Shown: positions 34,969-44,463 of the stretch, one piece after another
Numbering within the stretch: the stretch's first letter is position 1
Layout: every line of letters begins with the position of its first letter
Assembly: GCF_003932895.1 (NCBI RefSeq)
Contig: NZ_RQYW01000003.1
Location: 124,001-188,000, forward strand
Source: Leptotrichia sp. OH3620_COT-345
Lineage (GTDB): Bacteria > Fusobacteriota > Fusobacteriia > Fusobacteriales > Leptotrichiaceae
Length of the DNA: 64,000 nucleotides
Direction: 5' to 3'
Made by a program: the position numbers and the translations under genes
The notes under the pieces: generated by a model
Database searches by the model: none
The model's input: the letters and a program-made list of their open reading frames with translations, nothing else
What the model was told of the DNA's origin: nothing

Positions 34969-36369
34969 CTAATTTACTTCAGGTAGTATGACATATGCTT
35001 CTTCTCCGATTCTTTTTGTATATTCGGCTCTAATTTTTTCCATTTCCATTTCTCTTTTATTTTTCATTTCCCTCTTAATTTCATGAAGCTTGTTATTTCT
35101 GTCATTTATTTTTTTAAAAAGTTTTTCCCTTGTAATAGAATCTATCTTACCTGTTCTTTCAAGATATCTGACCATATCTTCGAAAGTAAATGCTTCATGA
35201 TAAATAAGAAAATCCATACTGTTTGAAATCATCAGATTCCCTTCAAAAGTATGTCTGTTTGAAACTCTCATAATATCAATTGTATCCAAAGATTTCCAGT
35301 CGTACTTACTCATAGCAATTTCATGTATTTTCATCAACTCCTTAATAAGAACTTCTCCCGTATCGGCAGTTGCATAATGCCCTCTTCCGGCTTTTGCTAT
35401 ATTTCTCAGATTTAACTCCTGTGAAGGATTGACATTGAATCCTATAATTCCCATAACAGGTTTTACATTCATGCTTTCTATACTTTTTGCCGACTGTACA
35501 GGATCACCGTTACATGTTTCAATACCGTCACTTATAATATATAGTATATTCAGATTTTTATTATCCTGAAATTTCTGAAAATCTTCAGCTCCGAGTCTTA
35601 TAGATTCTCCAATAGGGGTCCATCCTGAAGCGGTAACCGAAGAAAGTTTTTCCTTAATCCCTGATTTGTCAAGTTTTGAAATAGGACTTATAAGTTCCGA
35701 ACTTTTACAGGATATTTCCTTTTCAGCTACAGTGTTATTTCCTTTATGTCCATATACACGCAACCCTACATTTACATTTTCAGGTAAGGTTTCCAACATT
35801 TTATATATAGATTCCTTTGCAATATCCATCATTGTTTTATCTCCAATTTTTTTTACCATGCTACCGCTTGCATCAAGGATTATTTCAATATTGACTTTGA
35901 TATCCTCAATTAAAGGTACACCTGTAACAGGATTTATACCGTCTTTTTTAAATATAATATATCCATATTCTTTCAGGTCTTTTGCACCTTTATAATCTGC
36001 AGCATAAAGATAAAGTAACTGAGTAAATATTTTATCAACTTTTTCATCACTTGCATTTTCTGTTTTTTCAAACTGATCCAAATATTTTTCTATTTCATCA
36101 AAATGTTCCGAACGGAATTTATTGTATTCCAAATTTTCTGATGGAGCAAGCAATCCTTTAGGATATTCGGTTATACTCTCATAATCGTATATCGGTAAAG
36201 GATGTTCGGAAAAGAGTCCCTTCTTATTTTGCATTTCTTCCTCCGAAAGACTTTTGACAGCTCCGTCATTCTTTTCACCTTTTTCCGTTTCCACTACTTT
36301 CTTTCCGCAAGTAATTATACACAATATTAAAAATAAATATATTATAAAATTTAATTTTTTCTGCTTCAT
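34969..36369 (-). CDS. Lipoprotein with von Willebrand factor A domain
   Basis: 466 residues. The signal ends LILCIITC with Cys21 as probable lipid site, although Thr at -1 is unusual. A VWA domain (about 160-350) contains an intact MIDAS: DASGSM, the Thr in GWTPIGES and ISDGIETC. A long helical basic C-terminal tail follows (KKINDRNNKLHEIKREMKN spelled near 430). VWA lipoproteins bind partners through a metal-dependent site, often at the cell surface or in the periplasm. It lies 39 bases after the GH57 gene; a functional link is unproved. Confidence 0.85.
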   Translation of the reverse strand: MKQKKLNFIIYLFLILCIITCGKKVVETEKGEKNDGAVKSLSEEEMQNKKGLFSEHPLPIYDYESITEYPKGLLAPSENLEYNKFRSEHFDEIEKYLDQFEKTENASDEKVDKIFTQLLYLYAADYKGAKDLKEYGYIIFKKDGINPVTGVPLIEDIKVNIEIILDASGSMVKKIGDKTMMDIAKESIYKMLETLPENVNVGLRVYGHKGNNTVAEKEISCKSSELISPISKLDKSGIKEKLSSVTASGWTPIGESIRLGAEDFQKFQDNKNLNILYIISDGIETCNGDPVQSAKSIESMNVKPVMGIIGFNVNPSQELNLRNIAKAGRGHYATADTGEVLIKELMKIHEIAMSKYDWKSLDTIDIMRVSNRHTFEGNLMISNSMDFLIYHEAFTFEDMVRYLERTGKIDSITREKLFKKINDRNNKLHEIKREMKNKREMEMEKIRAEYTKRIGEEAYVILPEVN

Positions 36370-36408
36370 ATAAAACCTCTCAAAAATGTTTATTTATTTT
36401 TCAAAGTT

Positions 36409-37998
36409 TCAAAGCCAATCTGTCCTGTACATTTTGTATTCTATTTCAGGAAATATATTATCTCTATATTCTATTTCTCTTATCCAACTTTCATCAAGCA
36501 TTCTATTTTTGAAATCCTCGTATATTTTAAACAGTCGATGTATATGATCACTTATTTTTTTATGAGCATATCCGACCATTGTACCTGTAAACATTATAAA
36601 TTCCCAACAGGATGTCTGTGCCATTAGAAGTTCTCTCGCAGCCTGATTTAATGCTCTATGTTCCAACTCATTTTCAGGCTCTCTTCCATTTGCAAGCTCT
36701 ATCATTTTTTTCGCCGCTTTATGTAAATGCCTATAAACATAATCATTTGAGCCGTCCATCCACACATCATAATATCCGTTTGCTCCCCAACTTGACATAC
36801 TTACATCTACTATCTGATTAGTCGGATATCTTTCAAGATATTGATATGGTGTTATTGTTGAAAAGTTTGATTCGGCAACTGCTCTGAATACCCATTCAAG
36901 AAAAATCGGCCCCTCATACCACCAGTGTCCATAAAGTTCCGCATCGTAAGGGGAAACAACAATAGGTTTACGATATTTCATTTTTGAAGCAAGAAATTCT
37001 ATCTGTTTTGACCTGTTGTGAACAAAATTATATGCATGTTCTTTTGCCTTTCCATAAGCAACATCAGGGTCATAACATGCTTTAAAACTTCCTTTCTTAT
37101 CTGTAATAGCGTGATATTTTATTCCCATATTTCTTCTTATACCGTCACTGTGAAGATAGGGCTTTACATATTCATAATCAAGTTCATATCCTGCATCTTT
37201 ATGAAACTCCCTATAAACTCCATCTCCGGGATAACCGATTTCCGAACTCCATACCTGCTCTGAAGATTCCAAATCCCTTGCAAATGCCGCCACTCCGTTT
37301 TTTGTATAAACAGGAGAATAAATACCGTAAACGGGTCTCGGATCACTGTGCATTATTCCGTGTGCATCTACAAGAAAATATCTTATTCCATGCTTTTCGA
37401 GAAATTTATCCTGTTCCGGATAATATGCACATTCCGCAAGCCAAATACCTTTAGGTTCTCTATTGAAATTTTTTATATAATCTTTTTTTGCCATGTATAT
37501 TTGTGCATTTACAGCTTCAGGATAATCTTTCATTAGCGGTAAAAATCCATGTGTTGCGGTAACAGGAATTATTTCAAGGTTTCCCTGTTCCTGAAATTTT
37601 CTAAATGCCCCTACTAAATCTTTCATATATTTATTTTCATACACAGTTTTCGCTCTTTTATTAAACCATAAGTTATGTTCTGCCACTTTAAGCATATCGG
37701 GATATTCTTTCAGTCTTTCTATTTCCAACTCACAAAATTCGATTAATTTACTCATATGAGTAAGGTATCTTTTTCTTAACAAATCATCATTAAGCATATT
37801 TACAAGTGTTCCTGACATAGTCATTGTCAAATTCCACGGAATACTGTCTTTTGTCAAACTTTCAAACATTTCCAGAAGAGGAATATATGTTTCAGTAATT
37901 GCTTCATATAACCAATCCTCTTCTAAAAATTCTTTGTGCTCGGGATGTCTTACATAAGGCAAATGTGCATGTAAAACAAAACTTAAATATCCATTCAT
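36409..37998 (-). CDS. Glycoside hydrolase family 57, probable 1,4-alpha-glucan branching enzyme
   Basis: 529 residues with a GH57 seven-stranded barrel and C-terminal DUF1957 helical domain. The N-terminus LSFVLHAHLPYVRHPE, the nucleophile Glu in GIWLAECAYYPEQ and acid-base Asp in SPYDAELYGHWWYEGP match branching enzymes of this family rather than amylopullulanases. It would act in glycogen formation in the cytoplasm. No other glycogen gene is adjacent, though a cytosolic alpha-amylase lies about 12 kb away. GGAGG precedes the ATG and a good promoter is visible. Confidence 0.88.
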   Translation of the reverse strand: MNGYLSFVLHAHLPYVRHPEHKEFLEEDWLYEAITETYIPLLEMFESLTKDSIPWNLTMTMSGTLVNMLNDDLLRKRYLTHMSKLIEFCELEIERLKEYPDMLKVAEHNLWFNKRAKTVYENKYMKDLVGAFRKFQEQGNLEIIPVTATHGFLPLMKDYPEAVNAQIYMAKKDYIKNFNREPKGIWLAECAYYPEQDKFLEKHGIRYFLVDAHGIMHSDPRPVYGIYSPVYTKNGVAAFARDLESSEQVWSSEIGYPGDGVYREFHKDAGYELDYEYVKPYLHSDGIRRNMGIKYHAITDKKGSFKACYDPDVAYGKAKEHAYNFVHNRSKQIEFLASKMKYRKPIVVSPYDAELYGHWWYEGPIFLEWVFRAVAESNFSTITPYQYLERYPTNQIVDVSMSSWGANGYYDVWMDGSNDYVYRHLHKAAKKMIELANGREPENELEHRALNQAARELLMAQTSCWEFIMFTGTMVGYAHKKISDHIHRLFKIYEDFKNRMLDESWIREIEYRDNIFPEIEYKMYRTDWL

Positions 37999-38334
37999 AA
38001 CTTATAACCTCCATCAAATATTTTAAAATTTTCTTTCATACTTAAAAACACTGTACATTTATTTATACCATATTTTCAGTTTTTTTCAATACCTTAATAT
38101 AAATAAATCTAATTTTTTTTGATATTTATAATTTTTTATTTTTTTATATTTATATTTTTCTATATTCTTTAATTTATAAATATTCAATAAATTTTTATTT
38201 TTTAAAAATTTTAAGTTTATTTCCTATAAACTTTATTTCAGATTTTTCGCCCCCCTTTTTATGAATGAATTTACATTAATTTTAAAATATTTCTTTTCCC
38301 TATTTTTTATAAAAAAGTCTTGTAAAAATTTCTC
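37999..38334. other. AT-rich gap upstream of the GH57 gene
   Basis: Apart from the promoter at 38062-38089 this stretch is almost entirely A and T with no coding signal. It ends in the dispersed repeat that fills the rest of the gap. Confidence 0.4.
38062..38089 (-). promoter_or_regulatory. Promoter for GH57-VWA genes
   Basis: On the minus strand TTGAAA (38084-38089) is followed after 16 bases by TATAAA (38062-38067). The start would lie about 57 bases upstream of the ATG. Confidence 0.65.
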
Positions 38335-38692
38335 AAAAACTCTTTTTTAAACTTTTTTGTAAAAAAGCATGTGCTAAAAAACTTTACAACTCAAATTTTA
38401 CTATATTACTATAAAAACTTTTTTACTACATTCACTATTGGATTTTTCATTTTACGAAATTTGAATATTAAAATTCCGCTTAATCCTTAATTTCATACTT
38501 CCATTATCTACTATCTTTTTGACATTCAAAATTTTTCTGAAAAAATTTGAAATTATGCTGAACAGAAAAATTAATGTCTGAACAAAGTAAGTTTTCAGTT
38601 TTTCAAGCATAATAAATTATTTTTGAGGAACAAAAAAATTCCAATCGATAGCAAGAATGTGAAGGCATCGATAAACCCTCGCATAAAAACTG
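38335..38692 (+). repeat. Dispersed intergenic repeat, long copy
   Basis: In order it contains TCTTTTTTAAAC, AAAAAAGCATGTGCTAAAAA, CAACTCAAATTTTAC, then GCTGAACAG, GTAAGTTTTCAG, TTTTTGAGGAAC, CGATAGCAAGAATG and ACCCTCGC. The same blocks appear in the same order in the minus-strand reading of 30141-30405. The part from GCTGAACAG to TTTTTGA also matches 54415-54490 at roughly three bases in four. The element runs to the stop codon of the patatin gene. Confidence 0.55.
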
Positions 38693-40912
38693 TTAGTTTC
38701 TTTCAAATCCTTTAGGCTCGTATCCGAAATTGAAAAAATATCTGAAATGTTCTCCGGGAGTTTTAGCTACTCCCAAATACCAAGGTCCTAAAGGTGTCTT
38801 TATGCCTATTCCTAAACTATAACTCTGTTTCTTTCTTTTTCTGAAAGAAAAACTTTTATCGGATATATTTGCATGAGCGAAAGATGCATCTGCATAAATA
38901 AACTTTGAAATATTATACTGGAATTTTATTTTTCCTCTAAATATACTGTTTCCTTCTATTTTATCAGGAGGTAATCCCAGAAATTCCATTGAATAGTCGG
39001 ACGTTCTTATGCCTCCAAGTTTAGGACCATATGTCTCAGGAATTTTATCTCCCTTAGATGATACATACAATACGCTTGGAGTTACAGTAACCTTTTCCGA
39101 AACCGGTATATTTATTTCCCCTTCTGTATAAACCGAATTGAACTCAGTATCTTTTGATTTTGAAAAGACGTAAGCAGCTGTAAAATATACTCCTTTTGTC
39201 GTAAATATTATTGAATCTCTCGTATCATAAGTAAATAGAGCTTCATAATAAGGAAATTTTACTTTCCTGTTTCTATTTTCATCCATATGTTTCCCTACAG
39301 CAGATATCTGATATCCCCCGCTTATTAAGAAAAGCATATCTTTTTTTATTTCAAAACCTATTCCTCCACTGAACTTTAATTTTCTATTTTCATATTCAAA
39401 GTTTCTTCCACCGTAATGCTGATTTTTTATAATATCTTTTTTATGTTCAAATTTCGTAAGTAAGAGTATTTTAGATTCTTTTCCTATAAATGCAGACAAT
39501 GCTCCATTCAGGCTATATTCATTATTTACAATGGTATTTAATGAATAAACGACATTGACATTATTAATAATTTTATTCCCTTGTGCTCCTATACCTAAAG
39601 TTGCCAGATTTTCATTGTTTACATTACCTGATACAGTTAGATAATCTGAGGGTTTCTCCTGTACTGTTAACTTTAGTGTATCACCTTTTACTTCATAATA
39701 TGCTGTAGTGAAATTTCCATTTTGATATATTTTATTTACTATACTTTCCATTGATTTTCTATTTAATTTTTGGGGTAAAGCAGGTAAAAATTTTTCAAAA
39801 TACTCTTTTTTATATTTTCTGTTTCCTGCTATTTCGATATTTTTTATTTCATATTCTTCTTTCCAACTGTTTCTAAATTCTCTTCTCTGATTTTCCAATT
39901 TTTCAAACATAGCAGAATTGCTCAGTTTTCTTATAGTTTCAATATTTTCACGGGCAACTTTTTCACCTAACGCTATAATTTCCTTAACTTTACTGAAATC
40001 TGAAGAATCTATTTTTTCAAGTTCAGGTGCCATATATAAATCAAGCATTCTTTTCTGCCTTTCGACTTCCTGTCTTCCCGCGATAGTGGCACTATCTGAA
40101 ATGACATCTATAAGATTCAGTTTCATTTCATCTCTTTTTGTAAACCCTTCCCCTACATTTATACCTATTGTATAGTCCGCTCCCAGTACTTTGACATCCT
40201 GAACCGGTAAATTTCTGACTATCCCTCCGTCTACATAAAGTCTGTTTCCATCCCTTATGGGTGCAAAAATTGTAGGTAAAGACAAACTTGACCTTATTAC
40301 TGTAGCAATAGAACCTTTATCCAGCATTACTCCTTCTCCTGTTTCCAAGTCTGTGGCAACAGCAGCAAATTTTCTTGGAAACTTACGAAAATCATTTATA
40401 TCCGTGACCCCATAAAATATACCGTTCAGCTGCTCACTTGCAGTTTTTCCTCCTACTGCTCCTGACGGTAGTTTAGGTGCAAACTTTTCTATCGGAAGCA
40501 CTGCCGAATTTCTGTCCTCTATTAAATTTCTTAAAGCTCCTTTATCTTTTCTTTCAATTTTATCACTGAAAAGGGAAAACCAATCCATTTCAATAGCTAT
40601 TTTTTCTATTTCTTCAGGTGTATAACCTATACTATACATTCCTCCTATAATACTCCCCATACTTGTCCCTGTAACATACTGAATCGGTACTTTTTCTTCT
40701 TCAAGTACCTTTAAAACACCGATATGAGCAAGTCCTTTAGCTGTGCCTCCACTAAGTACAAGACCGATATTTTTATTTTCCTTATTTTCAATATTTTCTA
40801 CATTTTCCGTTTCCAATTTTTCATTTTTTCCCCGGTTTATTTTATCATATTCTGAAAATCCTAAGTTTGCTGTTAAAGTAAATAAAAAAGTTATAAATAA
40901 TATTTTTTTCAT
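38693..40912 (-). CDS. Patatin-like phospholipase with outer-membrane beta-barrel (type Vd autotransporter-like)
   Basis: 739 residues: a signal peptide, a patatin domain (about 48-330) with oxyanion loop GGTAKGLAHIG, nucleophile GTSMGS and catalytic DGG (YVDGGIVRN), a POTRA-like domain (about 350-415, EIKNIEIAGNRKYKKE), and a C-terminal 16-strand surface-antigen barrel ending in an aromatic residue motif (FGYEP). This is the architecture of Fusobacterium FplA and Pseudomonas PlpD, which present a phospholipase A at the cell surface. It follows the HAD gene by 17 bases. Confidence 0.92.
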   Translation of the reverse strand: MKKILFITFLFTLTANLGFSEYDKINRGKNEKLETENVENIENKENKNIGLVLSGGTAKGLAHIGVLKVLEEEKVPIQYVTGTSMGSIIGGMYSIGYTPEEIEKIAIEMDWFSLFSDKIERKDKGALRNLIEDRNSAVLPIEKFAPKLPSGAVGGKTASEQLNGIFYGVTDINDFRKFPRKFAAVATDLETGEGVMLDKGSIATVIRSSLSLPTIFAPIRDGNRLYVDGGIVRNLPVQDVKVLGADYTIGINVGEGFTKRDEMKLNLIDVISDSATIAGRQEVERQKRMLDLYMAPELEKIDSSDFSKVKEIIALGEKVARENIETIRKLSNSAMFEKLENQRREFRNSWKEEYEIKNIEIAGNRKYKKEYFEKFLPALPQKLNRKSMESIVNKIYQNGNFTTAYYEVKGDTLKLTVQEKPSDYLTVSGNVNNENLATLGIGAQGNKIINNVNVVYSLNTIVNNEYSLNGALSAFIGKESKILLLTKFEHKKDIIKNQHYGGRNFEYENRKLKFSGGIGFEIKKDMLFLISGGYQISAVGKHMDENRNRKVKFPYYEALFTYDTRDSIIFTTKGVYFTAAYVFSKSKDTEFNSVYTEGEINIPVSEKVTVTPSVLYVSSKGDKIPETYGPKLGGIRTSDYSMEFLGLPPDKIEGNSIFRGKIKFQYNISKFIYADASFAHANISDKSFSFRKRKKQSYSLGIGIKTPLGPWYLGVAKTPGEHFRYFFNFGYEPKGFERN

Positions 40913-40929
40913 ATTTAATCAGTCCTTTT

Positions 40930-41628
40930 TTACAGAATATTATACAATTCCTCCAATTTTTCAACTGTATATTTCGGCTCAATATTTTTTTCCTTTTCTT
41001 TGTTCTTCAGATTGACCCAACATGTATCAATGCCGAAATTAATCCCTCCCTGTATATCTGCTGTAAGTGAATCGCCTATCATTATAACATCATCTTTATT
41101 TTTATGTTCCAATTCTTTCAAAGCATATTCAAAAATTCCCGCATAGGGTTTACTTATTCCTATGTCATCTGAAACTATTATTTTATTTATATATTTTCCA
41201 ACTTTTGAATTTTCTACTCTTGAATACTGAACTTCTTTCATTCCATTAGTTACAACAGCTATTTTATATTTTTCATTAAGATATTTACACAGTTTTTCGC
41301 TTTCATCAAATAAGAAAGTCCCTTCACTCAGCCTTTTTAAATATTGCTTACTGAAATCCGCGGCATTATAGCTCAATCCCACTTTCTCAAACAGTATTTC
41401 AAACCTTTTTATCTTCAATTCGTCACTTTTTACAGTTCCTTTTTCAAGCTCTTTCCATAATATTCCATTTATAATTTTATATTCTTTTTTCATCTCTTCA
41501 TATTTTTGCTGATTTCGTTCATGATCAAAATATCTGAAATCTTCAAATACTTTTTTTATAGCATATTCTTCAGCTTGGGCATAGTCAAATAGTGTATCGT
41601 CAATATCTATTAATATTACTCTGTACAT
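40930..41628 (-). CDS. HAD-family phosphatase, YjjG-type nucleotidase
   Basis: 232 residues of the haloacid dehalogenase superfamily. Motif I is IDIDDTLFDY, motif II VVTNG, motif III Lys in the GISKPYAGIFEYAL region and motif IV MIGDSLTADIQGG. The C1 helical cap and overall pattern match the YjjG family, which dephosphorylates noncanonical pyrimidine nucleotides and limits their incorporation into DNA. GAAAGAGGATAAA precedes the ATG. Confidence 0.88.
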   Translation of the reverse strand: MYRVILIDIDDTLFDYAQAEEYAIKKVFEDFRYFDHERNQQKYEEMKKEYKIINGILWKELEKGTVKSDELKIKRFEILFEKVGLSYNAADFSKQYLKRLSEGTFLFDESEKLCKYLNEKYKIAVVTNGMKEVQYSRVENSKVGKYINKIIVSDDIGISKPYAGIFEYALKELEHKNKDDVIMIGDSLTADIQGGINFGIDTCWVNLKNKEKEKNIEPKYTVEKLEELYNIL

Positions 41629-41746
41629 TTTATCCTCTTTCTATTTTTTTTAATCAAATTTCTAAAAATTTTTACGAAACATCTGCTATATATTATTACT
41701 TTATACTCTGTTTTTTAATAAGATTTTTTCAAATTACTTATCCCAA

Positions 41747-42391
41747 TTATCTTTTTAATATTTTTTCTTCTAAAAAATTCAATGCCTTTTGTACATCGGC
41801 TTCGCTTCCTTCTTCCTTTACATACTCAACATATTTCACTATATTATTTTCATCTACAATAATTAAAGCTCTCGTGAGTAACCCTGCTTCTTTTATCAAC
41901 AGACCGTTCTGAATTCCGAATTGATGATATTTATAGTCGGAAACGGGTTTAAGACTGTTTATATTATTACTTGAACAGAATCTTTCCTGTGCAAACGGAG
42001 TATCTACCGTTATTGAATAAAATCTCACATTGGGAAACTTCTCAGCTGCGGTATTCAATATTTTTGTCTGTATGGAACATACTTTTGTATCGAGAGATGG
42101 TGCGGTATATATGACTTTAATTGCTTTTTCCTCAAATATATTTTTATCTTCCAGTTTTGAATTTATAGTCAAAGGAACTGTTTTTAAAGTATCTCCCGCT
42201 TTTGTCTCTTTTCCTACAATTGTGACAGGTTTTCCATCCATTGTTATTTTTAAACTATTTTCTTCTTTCAGAGTATCCAAATATTTGACAAATCCGTTAT
42301 TTTCATCACTTGAACTTTTCACTTTTCCTTTTTCATGCCTGCAAGATACTGTTACCATTATTATAAACATTATCATTAAAATTCTTTTCAT
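41747..42391 (-). CDS. tpx: Thiol peroxidase (Tpx) with lipoprotein signal
   Basis: 214 residues, about 45 longer than ordinary Tpx. The extra N-terminus is a lipoprotein signal (MKRILMIMFIIMVTVSC, Cys17) and a polar linker. The peroxiredoxin domain has peroxidatic Cys105 in PSLDTKVC and resolving Cys139 in ERFCSSNN, the atypical 2-Cys spacing of Tpx. It reduces hydroperoxides using thioredoxin. The anchor implies activity at the periplasmic face, so an extracytoplasmic reductant would be needed. GAGGAAAGC lies before the ATG. Confidence 0.9.
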   Translation of the reverse strand: MKRILMIMFIIMVTVSCRHEKGKVKSSSDENNGFVKYLDTLKEENSLKITMDGKPVTIVGKETKAGDTLKTVPLTINSKLEDKNIFEEKAIKVIYTAPSLDTKVCSIQTKILNTAAEKFPNVRFYSITVDTPFAQERFCSSNNINSLKPVSDYKYHQFGIQNGLLIKEAGLLTRALIIVDENNIVKYVEYVKEEGSEADVQKALNFLEEKILKR

Positions 42392-42441
42392 TCTGCTTTC
42401 CTCTTTTCTTACTTTAACTTTTTTTACCTATAAAAGAAAAT

Positions 42442-42473
42442 CTCAATAAATTTTTTTAAAAAATTATATTGAG
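42442..42473 (-). terminator. Terminator after the DEAD-box helicase gene
   Basis: CTCAATA (42442-42448) and TATTGAG (42467-42473) form the base of a hairpin whose interior (A and T runs) also pairs. On the minus strand it is followed by ATTTTCTTTT. Confidence 0.7.
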
Positions 42474-42498
42474 CTTTCTTAATCATTATATTTTAAAA

Positions 42499-44229
42499 CT
42501 ATTTACTTTTTTTCTTCTTTGAAGAACTCTTTTCAGACTTTTTGGTTTTCTCTTTAGATTTTGAAGTTGTCTTTTTATCCTTAGATTTTTTGTCAGTTTC
42601 TTTTCCTGATTTTTTTCTTCCTTTTGAACGATTTCCGGATTTCTTACTGTCGGATTTTCCTGAAGACTGACCTCCTGTAGCTTTTTCAACTAAAGGTTTG
42701 GAATCCTTTTTAGAATTTAAAGCTCTTATTATATACTCGGCTTCCTGTAAAGGAACTGTTATAAAGGAGTATTTATCCATAATTTTAATATCTTTTACTT
42801 TTCTTCCCGGTGTTTTTGCTTTTTTGTTTAATAAATCAAGCAACCTTCCAGGATTATACCCGTCCTTACTTCCAAGTGCTATAAACAGTCTTGTCTTATC
42901 TTCTATTTTTACTTTTACATCCTCTATTTCACTATAACTTTCAGGTAAAAACTCATCTTCATATACATGTCTCAAAATAGAAGCCAATACCTGTTTCGGC
43001 TCTCTTCCTTCTATTAATTTATCTGCAAGAGCCTCATAACTTACATAATCCTCTTCTTTTATAATTTCATCTATATATGCAATCAGAGCTTCCTTTTTTG
43101 CATTCAGGATTTCTTTTACGTTAGGTATGCTTTCTCTTTTTATGTCGGTTTTCGTAACTCTTTTAATTTGTGAAAGTTTACTTGCTTCCCTTGGAGTAAC
43201 AAAAGTAATGGCTATTCCTTTATGTCCCGCTCTTCCTGTTCTCCCTATTCTATGAACATAAGATTCCGCTTCTTGAGGGATTGAATAGTTTATAACATGG
43301 GTAAGATTACTTACATCTATTCCCCTTGCTGCAACATCTGTAGCTACAAGTATTGTCAGTATTTTTTTCTTAAACAGATCAAGAGCTTTTTGTCTTAATC
43401 CTTGTGTTATATCCCCATGAATACATTCAGCATCATAATTTCTTGCTTTTAATTTATTCGTAACTTCGTCCACTTCGGATTTTGTACGACAGAAAACTAT
43501 TCCGTAGAAATTTTGCTCGTAATCCAGAACACGGCATAATGCTTCAAATTTATCTTCCTGTTTTACTTCATAATATATCTGCTCTGTCAAATCAGTAGTC
43601 AGCTCTTCTTTTTTTACCTTCAGCAACTTATAATCCGACATAAATTTTTTAGCTATGCTTAATATAGTTTTTGGTATAGTCGCCGAGAAGAAAAGCATTT
43701 TTTTTTCGTCATTAGTTTCCTCGAGAATAAGTTCTATATCTTCAATAAATCCCATATTCAGCATTTCATCAGCTTCATCTAAGACAAAATAATCAAGATT
43801 GTTTACTTTCAAAACTTTCTTTCTCATAAGATCCATAACTCTTCCCGGTGTACCTACTACTATATCCACTCCTGATTTAAGTTTTTTTATCTGATTTTCA
43901 ATTGACGCTCCTCCGTATACCGCTAAAACTTTTATATCCTTTTTACCTTTTAAAGAATATATTTCATCAGCTACCTGATTTGCCAACTCTCTTGTAGGGG
44001 CAAGTATAAGTGCCTTTACAGTTTTATCAGGTTCAAGAGTCTCCAATATAGGTATACTGAATGCTGCAGTTTTACCGGTTCCTGTCTGAGCTTGCCCTAT
44101 TAAGTGAGTTCTTTCTTTCAATAATTCCGGTATTACAAGTTTTTGTATATCGCTCGGTTCTTCAAATCCTTTTTTTTCCAATGCATCAAGTACTTCTCTA
44201 CTCAATCCATAATCTTCAAATTTTTGCAT
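42499..44229 (-). CDS. DEAD-box RNA helicase (DeaD/CshA type)
   Basis: 576 residues. The two RecA domains show AQTGTGKTAAFS, PTRELANQ, VLDEADEML, FSATIP, VHRIGRTGRAG in order. A middle domain and a DbpA-type RNA-binding domain (about 440-510, RLFIALGSKDGYNPGRLLDLL) follow. The last 60 residues are a low-complexity Lys/Ser tail, probably an RNA-binding extension. It unwinds RNA during ribosome assembly, decay and cold adaptation. A minus-strand extended -10 (TGTTATAAT) lies about 130 bases upstream. Confidence 0.94.
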   Translation of the reverse strand: MQKFEDYGLSREVLDALEKKGFEEPSDIQKLVIPELLKERTHLIGQAQTGTGKTAAFSIPILETLEPDKTVKALILAPTRELANQVADEIYSLKGKKDIKVLAVYGGASIENQIKKLKSGVDIVVGTPGRVMDLMRKKVLKVNNLDYFVLDEADEMLNMGFIEDIELILEETNDEKKMLFFSATIPKTILSIAKKFMSDYKLLKVKKEELTTDLTEQIYYEVKQEDKFEALCRVLDYEQNFYGIVFCRTKSEVDEVTNKLKARNYDAECIHGDITQGLRQKALDLFKKKILTILVATDVAARGIDVSNLTHVINYSIPQEAESYVHRIGRTGRAGHKGIAITFVTPREASKLSQIKRVTKTDIKRESIPNVKEILNAKKEALIAYIDEIIKEEDYVSYEALADKLIEGREPKQVLASILRHVYEDEFLPESYSEIEDVKVKIEDKTRLFIALGSKDGYNPGRLLDLLNKKAKTPGRKVKDIKIMDKYSFITVPLQEAEYIIRALNSKKDSKPLVEKATGGQSSGKSDSKKSGNRSKGRKKSGKETDKKSKDKKTTSKSKEKTKKSEKSSSKKKKSK

Positions 44230-44463
44230 TTACTTTTTTACCTTCTTTCCTTTTTTCAATTCTAATATTTAATATTTTTCATTTTACTAAATAACTTATT
44301 AATATGTTTCTTATCATATTATCTTATTTTTTTGATATAATAGATACAAATTATTATAACATATTTTTATCATTTATGCTTGGAAATTTTTTACTGTAAA
44401 TCTTCAGTAAAAATCGTAATTTATGTTACAATATTTGAAATATATAAATTATGGAGTATTTTA

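Noticed and set aside
38264-38350. Possible 29-codon frame MNEFTLILKYFFSLFFIKKS and onward
   Set aside because: There is no Shine-Dalgarno and it runs into the dispersed repeat; likely chance in AT-rich DNA.
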